From the NCBI RefSeq assembly GCF_030764225.1, contig NZ_JASAXH010000022.1: a stretch of 30,855 nt of DNA; one strand, given 5' to 3'. The notes beneath the pieces were generated by a model. The model saw nothing but the letters and a program-made list of their open reading frames with translations. It searched no databases and had not been told where the DNA came from. The stretch is from Phocoenobacter atlanticus (GTDB lineage Bacteria > Pseudomonadota > Gammaproteobacteria > Enterobacterales > Pasteurellaceae). The position numbers and the translations under genes are program-made. Below are positions 23,498 through 30,855 of this stretch, in pieces. Positions within the stretch are counted from its first letter, which is position 1, and every line of letters begins with the position of its first letter.

Positions 23498-24307
23498 TTA
23501 TTTGTCTTGTCGAATTCGCCAAAAAGTGGCAAAACGAGGTTTACCTTTTGATGTAAATCCACGATATTTGTAGGTGATTACAGAGCCTATAGCGGGTGGA
23601 TTTGTTCGATCTTTATCTGAAAAACCTGATCCAATTTTAAATTTACCGTAGCTATTTGAACAGCTAACAGACCCCATTTTTCCTTGATATTTCCCTTTAC
23701 CAAGATGATGAGCAGTTACCGTACATTCATCATCATAAACGGCTTTAAATTTTAAAATTTGTGATGAGCGACCATTAATATAAGAAGCCTGAGGATTACG
23801 GATAACGATGCCTTCACCTTTTAAACCTTGTACTTCAGTAAAAAATTGATTGAGCTGGCTTTTATTTTTAATGGGGATCTGTTTTATAATTTTAATATAA
23901 GGTGTTGGATGTAACTTTAAATAATTTTCTAATTTGCGTAAACGATCAAATAAGTGACCGCTTACATTAGGAACATCAAAGACATAAAGCTTTAATGCCT
24001 TCCAATCCTCTGCATTAGATCCTCGAACAATAGATGAAATGTGACTAAATTGGTTACGCTCACTAAATAGCTCACCATCAATGGCAAAAGGAGGAAAATC
24101 TTTAGTAAAATAATCAGGAGCAGAAAGGAGATAGTTTTGTCGGCTAAGAAGCTGTTTACCATCCCAAAAACCTCGTATGCCATCTAATTTTTCACTTACC
24201 ACCCAGCCTTCAATATGTTGATTTCGGTATTTTTCTAATAACATTAAATCAAGGGGTTGTGCTACTAAATTAGGTATAAAAATAAATAGGAAGAATAATC
24301 GCCACAT
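23498..24307 (-). CDS. ligA: Exported ATP-dependent DNA ligase
   Basis: A 269-residue minimal ATP-dependent ligase, close in length and sequence to H. influenzae HI1182 (about 268 residues). It begins with a signal peptide (MWRLFFLFIFIPNLVA, probable cleavage near residue 17), predicting a periplasmic location. The nucleotidyltransferase motif I is EKLDGIRG with the AMP-accepting Lys; AIDGELF is motif III, GEGIVIRNP motif IV and QILKFKA motif V, followed by an OB-fold. ATG codons also occur at 24322 and 24340, and the frame opens at a TTG at 24403 that lies inside the CRP-S-like site; 24307 best matches the family. The role is unproven; periplasmic nick sealing linked to DNA uptake has been suggested. 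A USS lies inside (23936-23962). Confidence 0.9.
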   Translation of the reverse strand: MWRLFFLFIFIPNLVAQPLDLMLLEKYRNQHIEGWVVSEKLDGIRGFWDGKQLLSRQNYLLSAPDYFTKDFPPFAIDGELFSERNQFSHISSIVRGSNAEDWKALKLYVFDVPNVSGHLFDRLRKLENYLKLHPTPYIKIIKQIPIKNKSQLNQFFTEVQGLKGEGIVIRNPQASYINGRSSQILKFKAVYDDECTVTAHHLGKGKYQGKMGSVSCSNSYGKFKIGSGFSDKDRTNPPAIGSVITYKYRGFTSKGKPRFATFWRIRQDK

Positions 24308-24383
24308 AAAGAATAATCTCATTTGTTGTAAAATAGTCATCACTATAAAAAATGAGTAATAAAAAATCAGATTAGAAATAAAT

Positions 24384-24405
24384 TTTTTCGATTTAAGTCG
24401 CAAAA
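24384..24405 (-). promoter_or_regulatory. Candidate CRP-S competence site upstream of ligA
   Basis: Read on the minus strand the 22-bp site is TTTTGCGA, six bases, TCGAAAAA. The left half is a perfect CRP-S half-site including the C that makes CRP binding Sxy-dependent; the right half differs by one base (TCGAA for TCGCA). Its centre is about 87 bp before ATG 24307, so a class II start site would lie near 24353. From memory, H. influenzae ligA belongs to the CRP-S competence regulon, which supports the call. Confidence 0.65.
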
Positions 24406-24414
24406 TTTAACAAA

Positions 24415-24444
24415 ACAAGCGGTTACTTCTTTTTTAATATTTGC
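24415..24444 (+). repeat. Uptake signal sequence in the ligA-aceE gap
   Basis: Perfect ACAAGCGGT (24415-24423) with TTTGCAAT centred on GC at 24443-24444, in register. It lies 10 bp from the CRP-S-like site. The remaining 24445-24672 is AT-rich with no gene that I can see and must hold the aceE promoter, which I cannot place confidently. Confidence 0.9.
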
Positions 24445-24672
24445 AATTAATCAAAATTAAAAATTATTCATTAATCTTTACTTGCTCAATGGACAAATAC
24501 GCTTGTTTTTGTTATCTTGTTCTGCAAATTTATCTGTACAATTTAAACATTTTTTTAATATTTTAAAAATTTGTTTAATATCAATCGGATAGCTTATTCA
24601 ACCTAGATGGATAATAAAAATATATGATTAAAATAGCATTGAATATATGCTTATGTCTGTCTAAAATTTCGT

Positions 24673-24706
24673 CGAATAATATGTTTTGTTAAAAAAATGT
24701 TATTCG
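24673..24706 (+). promoter_or_regulatory. Hairpin in the aceE leader or operator-like dyad
   Basis: CGAATAA (24673-24679) is the exact inverse of TTATTCG (24700-24706), extendable by three more pairs including a G-U. It ends 31 nt before the aceE ATG. It could be an RNA hairpin or a protein-binding dyad for pdh control. No T run follows, so it is not a standard terminator. Confidence 0.4.
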
Positions 24707-24737
24707 GTTGTAATTAATAAACCCATAGGAATAAAGT

Positions 24738-27404
24738 ATGTCAGAAAATATCAAAAATGACGTAGATCCAATTGAAACAAATGATTGGTTACTTGCAGTT
24801 AATTCATTAGTAAAAGCGGAAGGCACGGAGCGTGCTCAATTTATTATTGAACAAGTGATTCAGCAAGCACGTGAAAATGGTGTTGCTGTTTCTTCTGGTT
24901 GTACCACTCCTTATATCAATACTATTGATGTGGCAGATGAACCAACTTATCCAGGGGACTTAGAACTTGAACGCCGTATTAGTAGTGCAATCCGTTGGAA
25001 TGCGATTATGATGGTGTTAAAAGCAGGTAAAAAAGATCTTGAATTAGGCGGGCATATTTCTTCTTATCAAGCCGCAACAACAATCTATGAAGTGGCATTT
25101 AACCACTTCTTCAGAGCAAGAAATGACAAAGATGGCGGCGATTTAGTGTTCTTTCAAGGTCACTCAGCACCAGGTATCTACGCTCGTGCGTTTGTTGAAG
25201 GTCGTTTAACAGAAGAGCAAATGAATAACTTCCGTCAAGAAGTCGGCGGTAAAGGTTTGTCTTCATACCCTCACCCTAAATTATTACCAGAATTCTGGCA
25301 GTTTCCAACGGTTTCTATGGGATTAGGTCCTGTAAATGCCATTTATCAAGCACGTTTCTTAAAATACTTACATAACCGTGGCTTAAAAGATACGACTGAG
25401 CAAAAAGTCTATGCGTATCTTGGCGATGGTGAAATGGATGAGATTGAATCAAAAGGTGCATTAACCCTTGCTGGTCGTGAGAATTTAGATAATTTAATTT
25501 TTGTGGTTAACTGTAACTTACAACGTTTAGATGGTCCCGTAAACGGTAACGGTAAAATTGTTCAAGAATTAGAAGGTTTATTCAGTGGTGCTGGCTGGGA
25601 AGTCATCAAAGTAATGTGGAGCAGACGTTGGGATAAATTGTTTGAAAAAGATGCGTCAGGAAAATTAGCACAGCTGATGATGGAAGTGGTTGATGGTGAT
25701 TACTTAACATTCAAATCCAAAGATGGTGCTTATGTGCGTGAGCATTTCTTTAATCGCTACCCTGAAACTGCGGCATTAGTTGCTGATATGACAGATGATG
25801 AAATTTGGCGTTTAACTCGTGGTGGACACGATACTATTAAAATGTATGCTGCGTACCATAAAGCTCAGACAGTAGGTAAGCCAGTTGTGTTATTAGTGCA
25901 AACTATTAAAGGTTATAAAATTGAAGAAGCACAAAGTAAAAATGTCGCACACCAAACTAAAAAAATGTCTGAGCATAGCTTACGTTCATTCCGTGATTAT
26001 TTTGATCTTCCTGTTAAAGATGAAGAGATTGAAAACTACCCTTATGTGAAATTTGAAGAAGGTTCAGCAGAATATGAATATCTGCACAAACAACGTCAAA
26101 ATTTAAAAGGTTATGTGCCAACACGTTTACCTAAATTTACCACGGAATTTAATATTCCAACTTTAGAAGAATTTGCACCATTATTAGAAGAACAGAAACG
26201 TCCAATTTCAACCACAATGGCATTTGTACGTTTTTTAAATACTTTATTGAAAGATAAAGGTATTGGTAAAAATATCGTGCCAATTTTAGCGGATGAAGCA
26301 CGTACATTTGGTATGGAAGGTTTATTCCGTCAAGTGGGTATTTATAATCCTAAAGGACAACTTTATACTCCATCAGATCGTGAACAAGTTGCCTACTACA
26401 AAGAAGCCGCTGATGGTCAAGTATTGCAAGAAGGTATCAATGAATTAGGTGCAACATCGTCTTGGTTAGCCGCTGCAACATCATATTCAACCAATAATTT
26501 ACCAATGATCCCATTCTTTATCTATTATTCAATGTTTGGTTTCCAACGCGTCGGCGATTTGATGTGGGCAGCGGGCGATCAACGAGCAAGAGGATTTATG
26601 ATTGGCGGAACTTCTGGTCGTACAACACTGAATGGTGAAGGTTTACAACACGAAGATGGTCATAGCCACATTCAATCATTAACGATCCCTAACTGTGTTT
26701 CTTATGATCCTGCTTACGTTTATGAAGTAGCGGTAATTATGCAAGACGGTTTACGTCGTATGTATGGTGACCAAGAAGACGTGTTCTACTACATCACTAC
26801 TTTAAACGAAACTTACGATCAACCAGCAATGCCACAAGGTGCAGAAGAAGGTATCCGTAAAGGTATCTATAAATTTGAAACCATTGAAGCAGAAGGTCAG
26901 ACGAAAGGAAAAGCGAAAGTTCAGTTATTAGGTTCTGGTGCGATTTTCCGTCACGTACGTGAAGCAGCACAAATTCTTGCAAATGATTACGGTATTTCTT
27001 CTGATGTATATAGTGTACCATCATTTACAGAGGTGGCTCGTGAAGGTAATGATGTAACTCGCTGGAATTTATTGCACCCAGAAGCAGAAGCAAAAGTACC
27101 TTACATTGCTCAAGTAATGAATAATGCACCAGCCGTAGCCGCAACAGATTATATGAAACTCTTTGCTGAACAGGTACGTGCCTTTATTCCAGCATCAAGC
27201 TATGCGGTATTAGGTACAGATGGTTTTGGTCGTTCAGATAGCCGTGAAAACTTACGAGATCACTTTGAAGTTGATGCTCACTATGTTGTGATTGCCGCCT
27301 TAACAGAGCTTGCAAAACAAGGGAGTATTGAGAAAAAAGTAGTTTCAGAGGCAATTGCTAAATTTGGTATTAATGCTGAAAAAGCAGATCCATTTTACGC
27401 ATAA
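24738..27404 (+). CDS. aceE: Pyruvate dehydrogenase E1 component, homodimeric type
   Basis: An 888-residue thiamine-diphosphate enzyme (E. coli AceE has 887) that decarboxylates pyruvate and reductively acetylates the lipoyl group of AceF. The thiamine-diphosphate motif begins GDGEMDE (229-235) and ends near NLDNLIFVVNCNLQRLDG. Other family marks are FFQGHSAPGIYARAF near 139-153 and GGTSGRTTLNGEGLQHEDGHSH, with active-site His residues, near 630-650. AGGAATA lies before the ATG. First gene of aceE-aceF-lpdA; no pdhR regulator gene lies in front of it here. Strong codon bias is consistent with high expression. Confidence 0.98.
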   Translation: MSENIKNDVDPIETNDWLLAVNSLVKAEGTERAQFIIEQVIQQARENGVAVSSGCTTPYINTIDVADEPTYPGDLELERRISSAIRWNAIMMVLKAGKKDLELGGHISSYQAATTIYEVAFNHFFRARNDKDGGDLVFFQGHSAPGIYARAFVEGRLTEEQMNNFRQEVGGKGLSSYPHPKLLPEFWQFPTVSMGLGPVNAIYQARFLKYLHNRGLKDTTEQKVYAYLGDGEMDEIESKGALTLAGRENLDNLIFVVNCNLQRLDGPVNGNGKIVQELEGLFSGAGWEVIKVMWSRRWDKLFEKDASGKLAQLMMEVVDGDYLTFKSKDGAYVREHFFNRYPETAALVADMTDDEIWRLTRGGHDTIKMYAAYHKAQTVGKPVVLLVQTIKGYKIEEAQSKNVAHQTKKMSEHSLRSFRDYFDLPVKDEEIENYPYVKFEEGSAEYEYLHKQRQNLKGYVPTRLPKFTTEFNIPTLEEFAPLLEEQKRPISTTMAFVRFLNTLLKDKGIGKNIVPILADEARTFGMEGLFRQVGIYNPKGQLYTPSDREQVAYYKEAADGQVLQEGINELGATSSWLAAATSYSTNNLPMIPFFIYYSMFGFQRVGDLMWAAGDQRARGFMIGGTSGRTTLNGEGLQHEDGHSHIQSLTIPNCVSYDPAYVYEVAVIMQDGLRRMYGDQEDVFYYITTLNETYDQPAMPQGAEEGIRKGIYKFETIEAEGQTKGKAKVQLLGSGAIFRHVREAAQILANDYGISSDVYSVPSFTEVAREGNDVTRWNLLHPEAEAKVPYIAQVMNNAPAVAATDYMKLFAEQVRAFIPASSYAVLGTDGFGRSDSRENLRDHFEVDAHYVVIAALTELAKQGSIEKKVVSEAIAKFGINAEKADPFYA

Positions 27405-27426
27405 TTCATAAAATTATAGTAAAACC

Positions 27427-27480
27427 AAGCGGTAAGATTGAGCATAAAATTTGCAAATTTTACATAAGAACTTACCGCTT
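27427..27480. repeat. Inverted USS pair between aceE and aceF (copy 2)
   Basis: AAGCGGTAAG (27427-27436) and CTTACCGCTT (27471-27480) are exact inverses around an AAAATTTGCAAATTTT palindrome centred on GC 27453-27454. RNA could form a hairpin within the pdh operon. Confidence 0.9.
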
Positions 27481-27500
27481 AAATATTTAAGGAATATACA

Positions 27501-29108
27501 ATGGCAAAACAAATTCAAATTCCAGATATTGGTGGTGATGAAGTTACTGTTACAGAAATAATGGTAAAAGTAGGCGATACCATCGAAGTGGATCAATCAG
27601 TAATTAACGTTGAAGGCGATAAAGCATCAATGGAAGTCCCAGCACCAGAAGCGGGTGTTATCAAAGAAATTCTTGTAAAAGAAGGCGATGCAGTAACGAC
27701 TGGCACACCGATGTTAGTATTGGAATCAGCTGATGCAGCTCCTGCACCAGCAGAAGAACCAAAAGCAGAAACAGCAGCACCAGTGGCAACATCGTCAGCA
27801 GTAATTGATGTAAACGTACCTGATATCGGTGGCGATGAAGTAACCGTAACTGAAATTATGGTTAAAGTTGGCGATAGCGTTGAAATCGATCAATCAATCT
27901 TAAACGTTGAAGGCGATAAAGCATCAATGGAAGTCCCTGCTCCAATGGCGGGCATGGTAAAAGAAATTTTAATCGCAGAAGGCGATATGGTTTCTACGGG
28001 TAAATTAGTAATGCGTTTTGAAACCTCTGCTCCAGCAGCTGTGGAAGCACCAGCTCAACCACAAGCAGCACCAGCAGAAGCACCAAAACAAGAAGCAGCA
28101 CCTGCACCAGCAGCCTCTTCTGCGAAAAATGAATCTGGTTTAAGCCAAGATAAAGTAGAAGCAAGTGCAAGCTTTGCTCACGCAACACCTGTTATTCGTC
28201 GTTTAGCACGTGAGTTTGGCGTAAACTTAGATAACATTAAAGGTACAGGTCGTAAAAACCGTATCGTGAAAGAAGATTTACAAGCTTACGTTAAAAATGC
28301 AGTTCAAGTATTTGAAAACAAAGCGTCAGGTAAAGCAGGTAACGGCGTAGCAGACGGTTCAGGCTTAGGCTTATTACCTTGGCCAAAAGTAGATTTCAGC
28401 AAATTTGGGGAAACCGAAGAAGTTGAATTAGGTCGTATCCAAAAAATCTCAGGGGCAAACTTACACCGTAACTGGGTAATGATCCCTCACGTAACACAAT
28501 GGGATAAAGCGGATATCACAACCCTTGAAGCATTCCGTAAAGAGCAAAATGCTTACTTACAAAAAACCAAACAAGACGTGAAAATCACGCCACTTGTATT
28601 CATTATGAAAGCTGCCGCAAAAGCGTTAGAAGAATTCCCTCGCTTTAACAGTTCACTTTCAGAAGATGGTCAGCGTTTAACACTTAAAAAATACGTAAAT
28701 ATTGGTATCGCCGTAGATACACCAAACGGCTTAGTGGTACCAGTATTTAAAAATGTGAATAACAAAGGTATTTTGGAGCTTTCTCGTGAAATTTCAGAAA
28801 TCTCTAAAAAAGCCCGTGAAGGTAAATTAACCGCATCAGATATGCAGGGTGGCTGTTTCACTATTTCATCACTAGGTGGAATTGGTGGTACTCACTTTAC
28901 TCCAATTGTAAATGCACCAGAAGTGGCGATTTTAGGTGTATCAAGATCTGAAATGACACCAGTATGGAACGGTAAAGATTTTGAACCACGTTTAATGCTA
29001 CCATTATCATTGTCTTACGATCACCGAGTGATTGACGGTGCAGATGGTGCGAGATTTATTACATTCTTAAGTAGTGTATTGGCAGATTTACGCCGTTTAG
29101 CAATGTAG
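27501..29108 (+). CDS. aceF: Pyruvate dehydrogenase E2, dihydrolipoyl acetyltransferase, two lipoyl domains
   Basis: A 535-residue core enzyme passing acetyl groups to CoA. Two lipoyl domains are visible, each with EGDKASMEV: lipoyl lysines K41 and K140, exactly 99 residues apart. Each is followed by an Ala/Pro/Glu-rich flexible linker. The E3/E1-binding domain lies at about 225-262 (ATPVIRRLAREFGV, GTGRKNRIVKEDL). The catalytic domain has the C-terminal SYDHRVIDGADG with H508 and D512. E. coli AceF has three lipoyl domains; two here accounts for the shorter length. TTAAGGAA lies before the ATG, just after the inverted USS pair. Confidence 0.98.
   Translation: MAKQIQIPDIGGDEVTVTEIMVKVGDTIEVDQSVINVEGDKASMEVPAPEAGVIKEILVKEGDAVTTGTPMLVLESADAAPAPAEEPKAETAAPVATSSAVIDVNVPDIGGDEVTVTEIMVKVGDSVEIDQSILNVEGDKASMEVPAPMAGMVKEILIAEGDMVSTGKLVMRFETSAPAAVEAPAQPQAAPAEAPKQEAAPAPAASSAKNESGLSQDKVEASASFAHATPVIRRLAREFGVNLDNIKGTGRKNRIVKEDLQAYVKNAVQVFENKASGKAGNGVADGSGLGLLPWPKVDFSKFGETEEVELGRIQKISGANLHRNWVMIPHVTQWDKADITTLEAFRKEQNAYLQKTKQDVKITPLVFIMKAAAKALEEFPRFNSSLSEDGQRLTLKKYVNIGIAVDTPNGLVVPVFKNVNNKGILELSREISEISKKAREGKLTASDMQGGCFTISSLGGIGGTHFTPIVNAPEVAILGVSRSEMTPVWNGKDFEPRLMLPLSLSYDHRVIDGADGARFITFLSSVLADLRRLAM
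27606..27937 (+). repeat. 35-bp perfect direct repeat in the two lipoyl domains of aceF
   Basis: Bases 27606-27640 recur identically at 27903-27937, 297 bp apart, within two otherwise diverged domain copies. The repeat codes the lipoylated hairpin around the EGDKASMEV motif. Recombination between the copies would remove exactly 99 codons in frame. Confidence 0.9.
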
Positions 29109-29119
29109 AATAATAAAAG

Positions 29120-29173
29120 AAGCGGTAAGATCACAGCAAAAATTTGCAAATTTTTAGTATTATCTTACCGCTA
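29120..29173. repeat. Inverted USS pair between aceF and lpdA (copy 3)
   Basis: AAGCGGTAAGAT (29120-29131) and ATCTTACCGCT (29162-29172) are inverted around AAAAATTTGCAAATTTTT, centred on GC 29146-29147. Same architecture as the aceE-aceF element, 11 bp after the aceF stop. Confidence 0.9.
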
Positions 29174-29199
29174 CACAACCTATTGATAAAGAGGTTAAT

Positions 29200-30624
29200 A
29201 TGAGTAAAGAAATTAAAACACAAGTTGTGGTATTAGGTGCAGGTCCAGCAGGTTATTCAGCTGCTTTTCGTTGTGCAGATTTAGGTTTAGAAACTGTGAT
29301 TGTTGAACGTTATTCAACACTTGGTGGTGTATGTTTAAACGTAGGTTGTATCCCATCAAAAGCATTACTTCACGTTGCAAAGGTAATTGAAGAAGCAAAA
29401 CATATTGAGCGTAACGGCATCACATTTGGCGAACCAAAAATTGATTTAGATAAAGTGCGTGAAGGTAAAGAAAACGTTGTTTCTAAATTAACAGGTGGTC
29501 TTGCAGGAATGGCAAAAGCACGTAAAGTAACTATTGTTGAAGGTTTAGCTTCTTTTACTGATCCGAATACATTAGTGGCACGTGATCGTAAAGGGAATGC
29601 AACAACGGTTAAATTTGATAATGCCATTATTGCAGCAGGTTCTCGTCCAATCCAATTACCTTTTATTCCACACGAAGATCCTCGAGTTTGGGATTCAACG
29701 GATGCTCTTAAACTAAAAGAAGTACCAAAACGCCTATTAATAATGGGTGGTGGCATCATTGGTTTAGAAATGGGAACAGTGTATCAATCACTAGGTTCAG
29801 AAGTAGATGTAGTAGAAATGTTTGATCAAGTGATCCCTGCAGCAGATAAAGACATCGTGCAAATTTATACCAAACAGGTTGAGAAAAAATTCAAATTAAT
29901 GCTCGAAACCAAAGTGACAGCGGTTGAGGCAAAAGACGATGGTATTTACGTTACAATGGAAGGTAAAGCCTGTAACGATACAAAACGTTATGATGCTGTA
30001 TTAGTTGCCATTGGTCGTACACCAAATGGTAAATTAATTGATGCTGGTAAAGCGGGTGTTGAAGTGGATGAACGTGGTTTTATCAATGTAGATAAACAAC
30101 TACGAACCAACGTACCACATATTTTTGCTATCGGTGATATCGTAGGGCAACCAATGTTAGCACACAAAGGGGTTCACGAAGGTCATGTTGCCGCAGAAGT
30201 GATTGCAGGGAAAAAACATTATTTTGATCCTAAAGTTATTCCTTCAATCGCTTATACTGAACCAGAAGTGGCTTGGGTTGGTAAAACTGAGAAAGAGTGT
30301 CGTCAAGAAGGCTTAAACTTTGAAGTGGCTAAATTCCCTTGGGCTGCATCAGGTCGTGCGATTGCCTCTGAATGTTCAGAAGGAATGACAAAACTTATCT
30401 TTGATAAAGATACCCATCAAGTACTTGGTGGTGCGATTGTTGGTGCTAATGGTGGAGAATTATTAGGCGAAATTGGTCTTGCGATTGAAATGGCGTGTGA
30501 TGCGGAAGATCTTGCACTTACTATTCACGCACATCCAACGCTACACGAATCAGTTGGATTAGCCGCGGAAGTATTTGAAGGATCAATCACTGACTTACCG
30601 AATCCAAAAGCGAAGAAAAAATAA
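29200..30624 (+). CDS. lpdA: Dihydrolipoyl dehydrogenase (E3)
   Basis: A 474-residue FAD disulfide oxidoreductase that reoxidises the lipoyl groups of pyruvate and 2-oxoglutarate dehydrogenases, producing NADH. Visible are the FAD-binding VVLGAGPAGYSAAFR, the redox-active cysteines C45 and C50 in GGVCLNVGCIPSK, the NAD site MGGGIIGLEMGTVY, the second FAD contact FAIGDI and the C-terminal HAHPTLHE with the catalytic His-Glu pair. Length equals E. coli Lpd. AAAGAGGT lies before the ATG. Last gene of the operon, closed by a terminator. Confidence 0.98.
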   Translation: MSKEIKTQVVVLGAGPAGYSAAFRCADLGLETVIVERYSTLGGVCLNVGCIPSKALLHVAKVIEEAKHIERNGITFGEPKIDLDKVREGKENVVSKLTGGLAGMAKARKVTIVEGLASFTDPNTLVARDRKGNATTVKFDNAIIAAGSRPIQLPFIPHEDPRVWDSTDALKLKEVPKRLLIMGGGIIGLEMGTVYQSLGSEVDVVEMFDQVIPAADKDIVQIYTKQVEKKFKLMLETKVTAVEAKDDGIYVTMEGKACNDTKRYDAVLVAIGRTPNGKLIDAGKAGVEVDERGFINVDKQLRTNVPHIFAIGDIVGQPMLAHKGVHEGHVAAEVIAGKKHYFDPKVIPSIAYTEPEVAWVGKTEKECRQEGLNFEVAKFPWAASGRAIASECSEGMTKLIFDKDTHQVLGGAIVGANGGELLGEIGLAIEMACDAEDLALTIHAHPTLHESVGLAAEVFEGSITDLPNPKAKKK

Positions 30625-30645
30625 TAATTTTTTTTGATATAAGCT

Positions 30646-30675
30646 AAAACGTCCTAATATCAGGACGTTTTTTGT
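30646..30675 (+). terminator. Rho-independent terminator after lpdA
   Basis: AAAACGTCCT (30646-30655) pairs with AGGACGTTTT (30662-30671) over a 6-nt loop, continuing into a T run. It closes the pdh operon 21 nt past the lpdA stop. Confidence 0.93.
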
Positions 30676-30713
30676 TTTTAGGGAAGAAATTTTATTTCAT
30701 CACAGTTAGAAAT

Positions 30714-30740
30714 AGCGGTCACATTTTAATAAAAATTTAC
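30714..30740 (+). repeat. Uptake signal sequence, near match, after lpdA
   Basis: TAGCGGTCACA with AATTTACAAA centred on AC at 30739-30740 in the standard register. Only the first bases of the core deviate. Confidence 0.7.
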
Positions 30741-30787
30741 AAAAAACATTCAAATTGAATTAAAAAACATCGGATAGCAAAAAAATT

Positions 30788-30842
30788 AAATATTTTTCCA
30801 AAAAGTACTTGCGTCACCTTTAAAAATCTCTATAATACGCCA
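30788..30842 (+). promoter_or_regulatory. rrn P1-like promoter with UP element, at the right edge
   Basis: An UP-element-like tract AAATATTTTTCCAAAAAG begins at 30788. Then TTGCGT (30809-30814), a 16-nt spacer and TATAAT (30831-30836), followed by the discriminator ACGCC and an A at 30842 as likely start. The 16-nt spacer, the -10 and the CGCCAC discriminator are nearly those of E. coli rrnB P1, a promoter under growth-rate and stringent control. A ribosomal RNA operon directly to the right is therefore inferred; it is not in the window. Confidence 0.75.
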
Positions 30843-30855
30843 CACACAACGACGC

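Noticed and set aside
24308..24403. Longer ligase start at the TTG 24403
   Set aside because: It lies inside the CRP-S-like site and would put extra sequence before the signal peptide; length and alignment favour 24307.
6240..29173. The recurring palindromic elements as a CRISPR array or MITE family
   Set aside because: They are dispersed, have no spacers or target duplications, and are fully explained as uptake signal pairs.

Overview
The window is a low-GC chromosomal segment from a member of the Pasteurellaceae. The evidence is dense uptake signal sequences with the ACAAGCGGT core (the Actinobacillus/Mannheimia-type USS, not the Haemophilus AAGTGCGGT type), Pasteurellaceae-type gene versions (ATP-dependent ligase with a signal peptide, an exbB-exbD-tonB cluster with a very small ExbB, a short RluA-like synthase), and near-universal synteny blocks such as yffB-dapE and aceE-aceF-lpdA. 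Genus and species cannot be fixed from the sequence alone.

Layout. Bases 1-2280 are the accessory part. On the minus strand a Schlafen/AlbA_2-type DNA-binding protein with an ATPase-like domain is followed, 48 bp later, by the start of an integrase-core (DDE) protein with a hydrophobic N terminus that runs off the left edge. A doubtful small membrane ORF lies divergent to them. Bases 2480-5347 hold yffB-dapE-rimO (plus). Bases 5348-6435 hold a GC-rich perfect palindrome, a minus-strand pseudouridine synthase and the heat-shock promoter of clpB. Bases 6436-10030 hold clpB, the 4.5S RNA gene ffs and rluE. Bases 10025-12192 hold a YwiC-like membrane protein, pfkA and glpE on the minus strand. 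Bases 12296-14061 are a Fur-controlled exbB-exbD-tonB operon. Bases 14131-19256 hold ybaB, then recR-sppA-pepB-lysO. Bases 19541-23048 hold hflK-hflC and purA. Bases 23112-24307 hold yjdM and the exported ATP-dependent DNA ligase (minus). Bases 24738-30624 are the complete pyruvate dehydrogenase operon aceE-aceF-lpdA. The right edge carries an rrn P1-like promoter with an UP element, so a ribosomal RNA operon very probably begins just outside.

How it fits together. Most genes are housekeeping: lysine/cell-wall synthesis (dapE, lysO), translation factors and rRNA modification (rimO, rluE, RluA-like), protein quality control (clpB, hflKC, sppA, pepB), central carbon flow (pfkA, aceEF-lpd), iron import energy (exbBD-tonB). 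The competence theme is the most interesting layer: about twenty USS sites share an exact internal register (a C lying 21 nt past the core), three are arranged as perfect inverted pairs sharing one centre (two of them inside the pdh operon), and the ligase gene has a candidate CRP-S (Sxy-dependent competence) site upstream. I found no CRISPR array, tRNA or complete insertion sequence. No wholly new system is proven; the best candidate for follow-up is the Schlafen-like plus membrane-linked integrase pair at the left edge.
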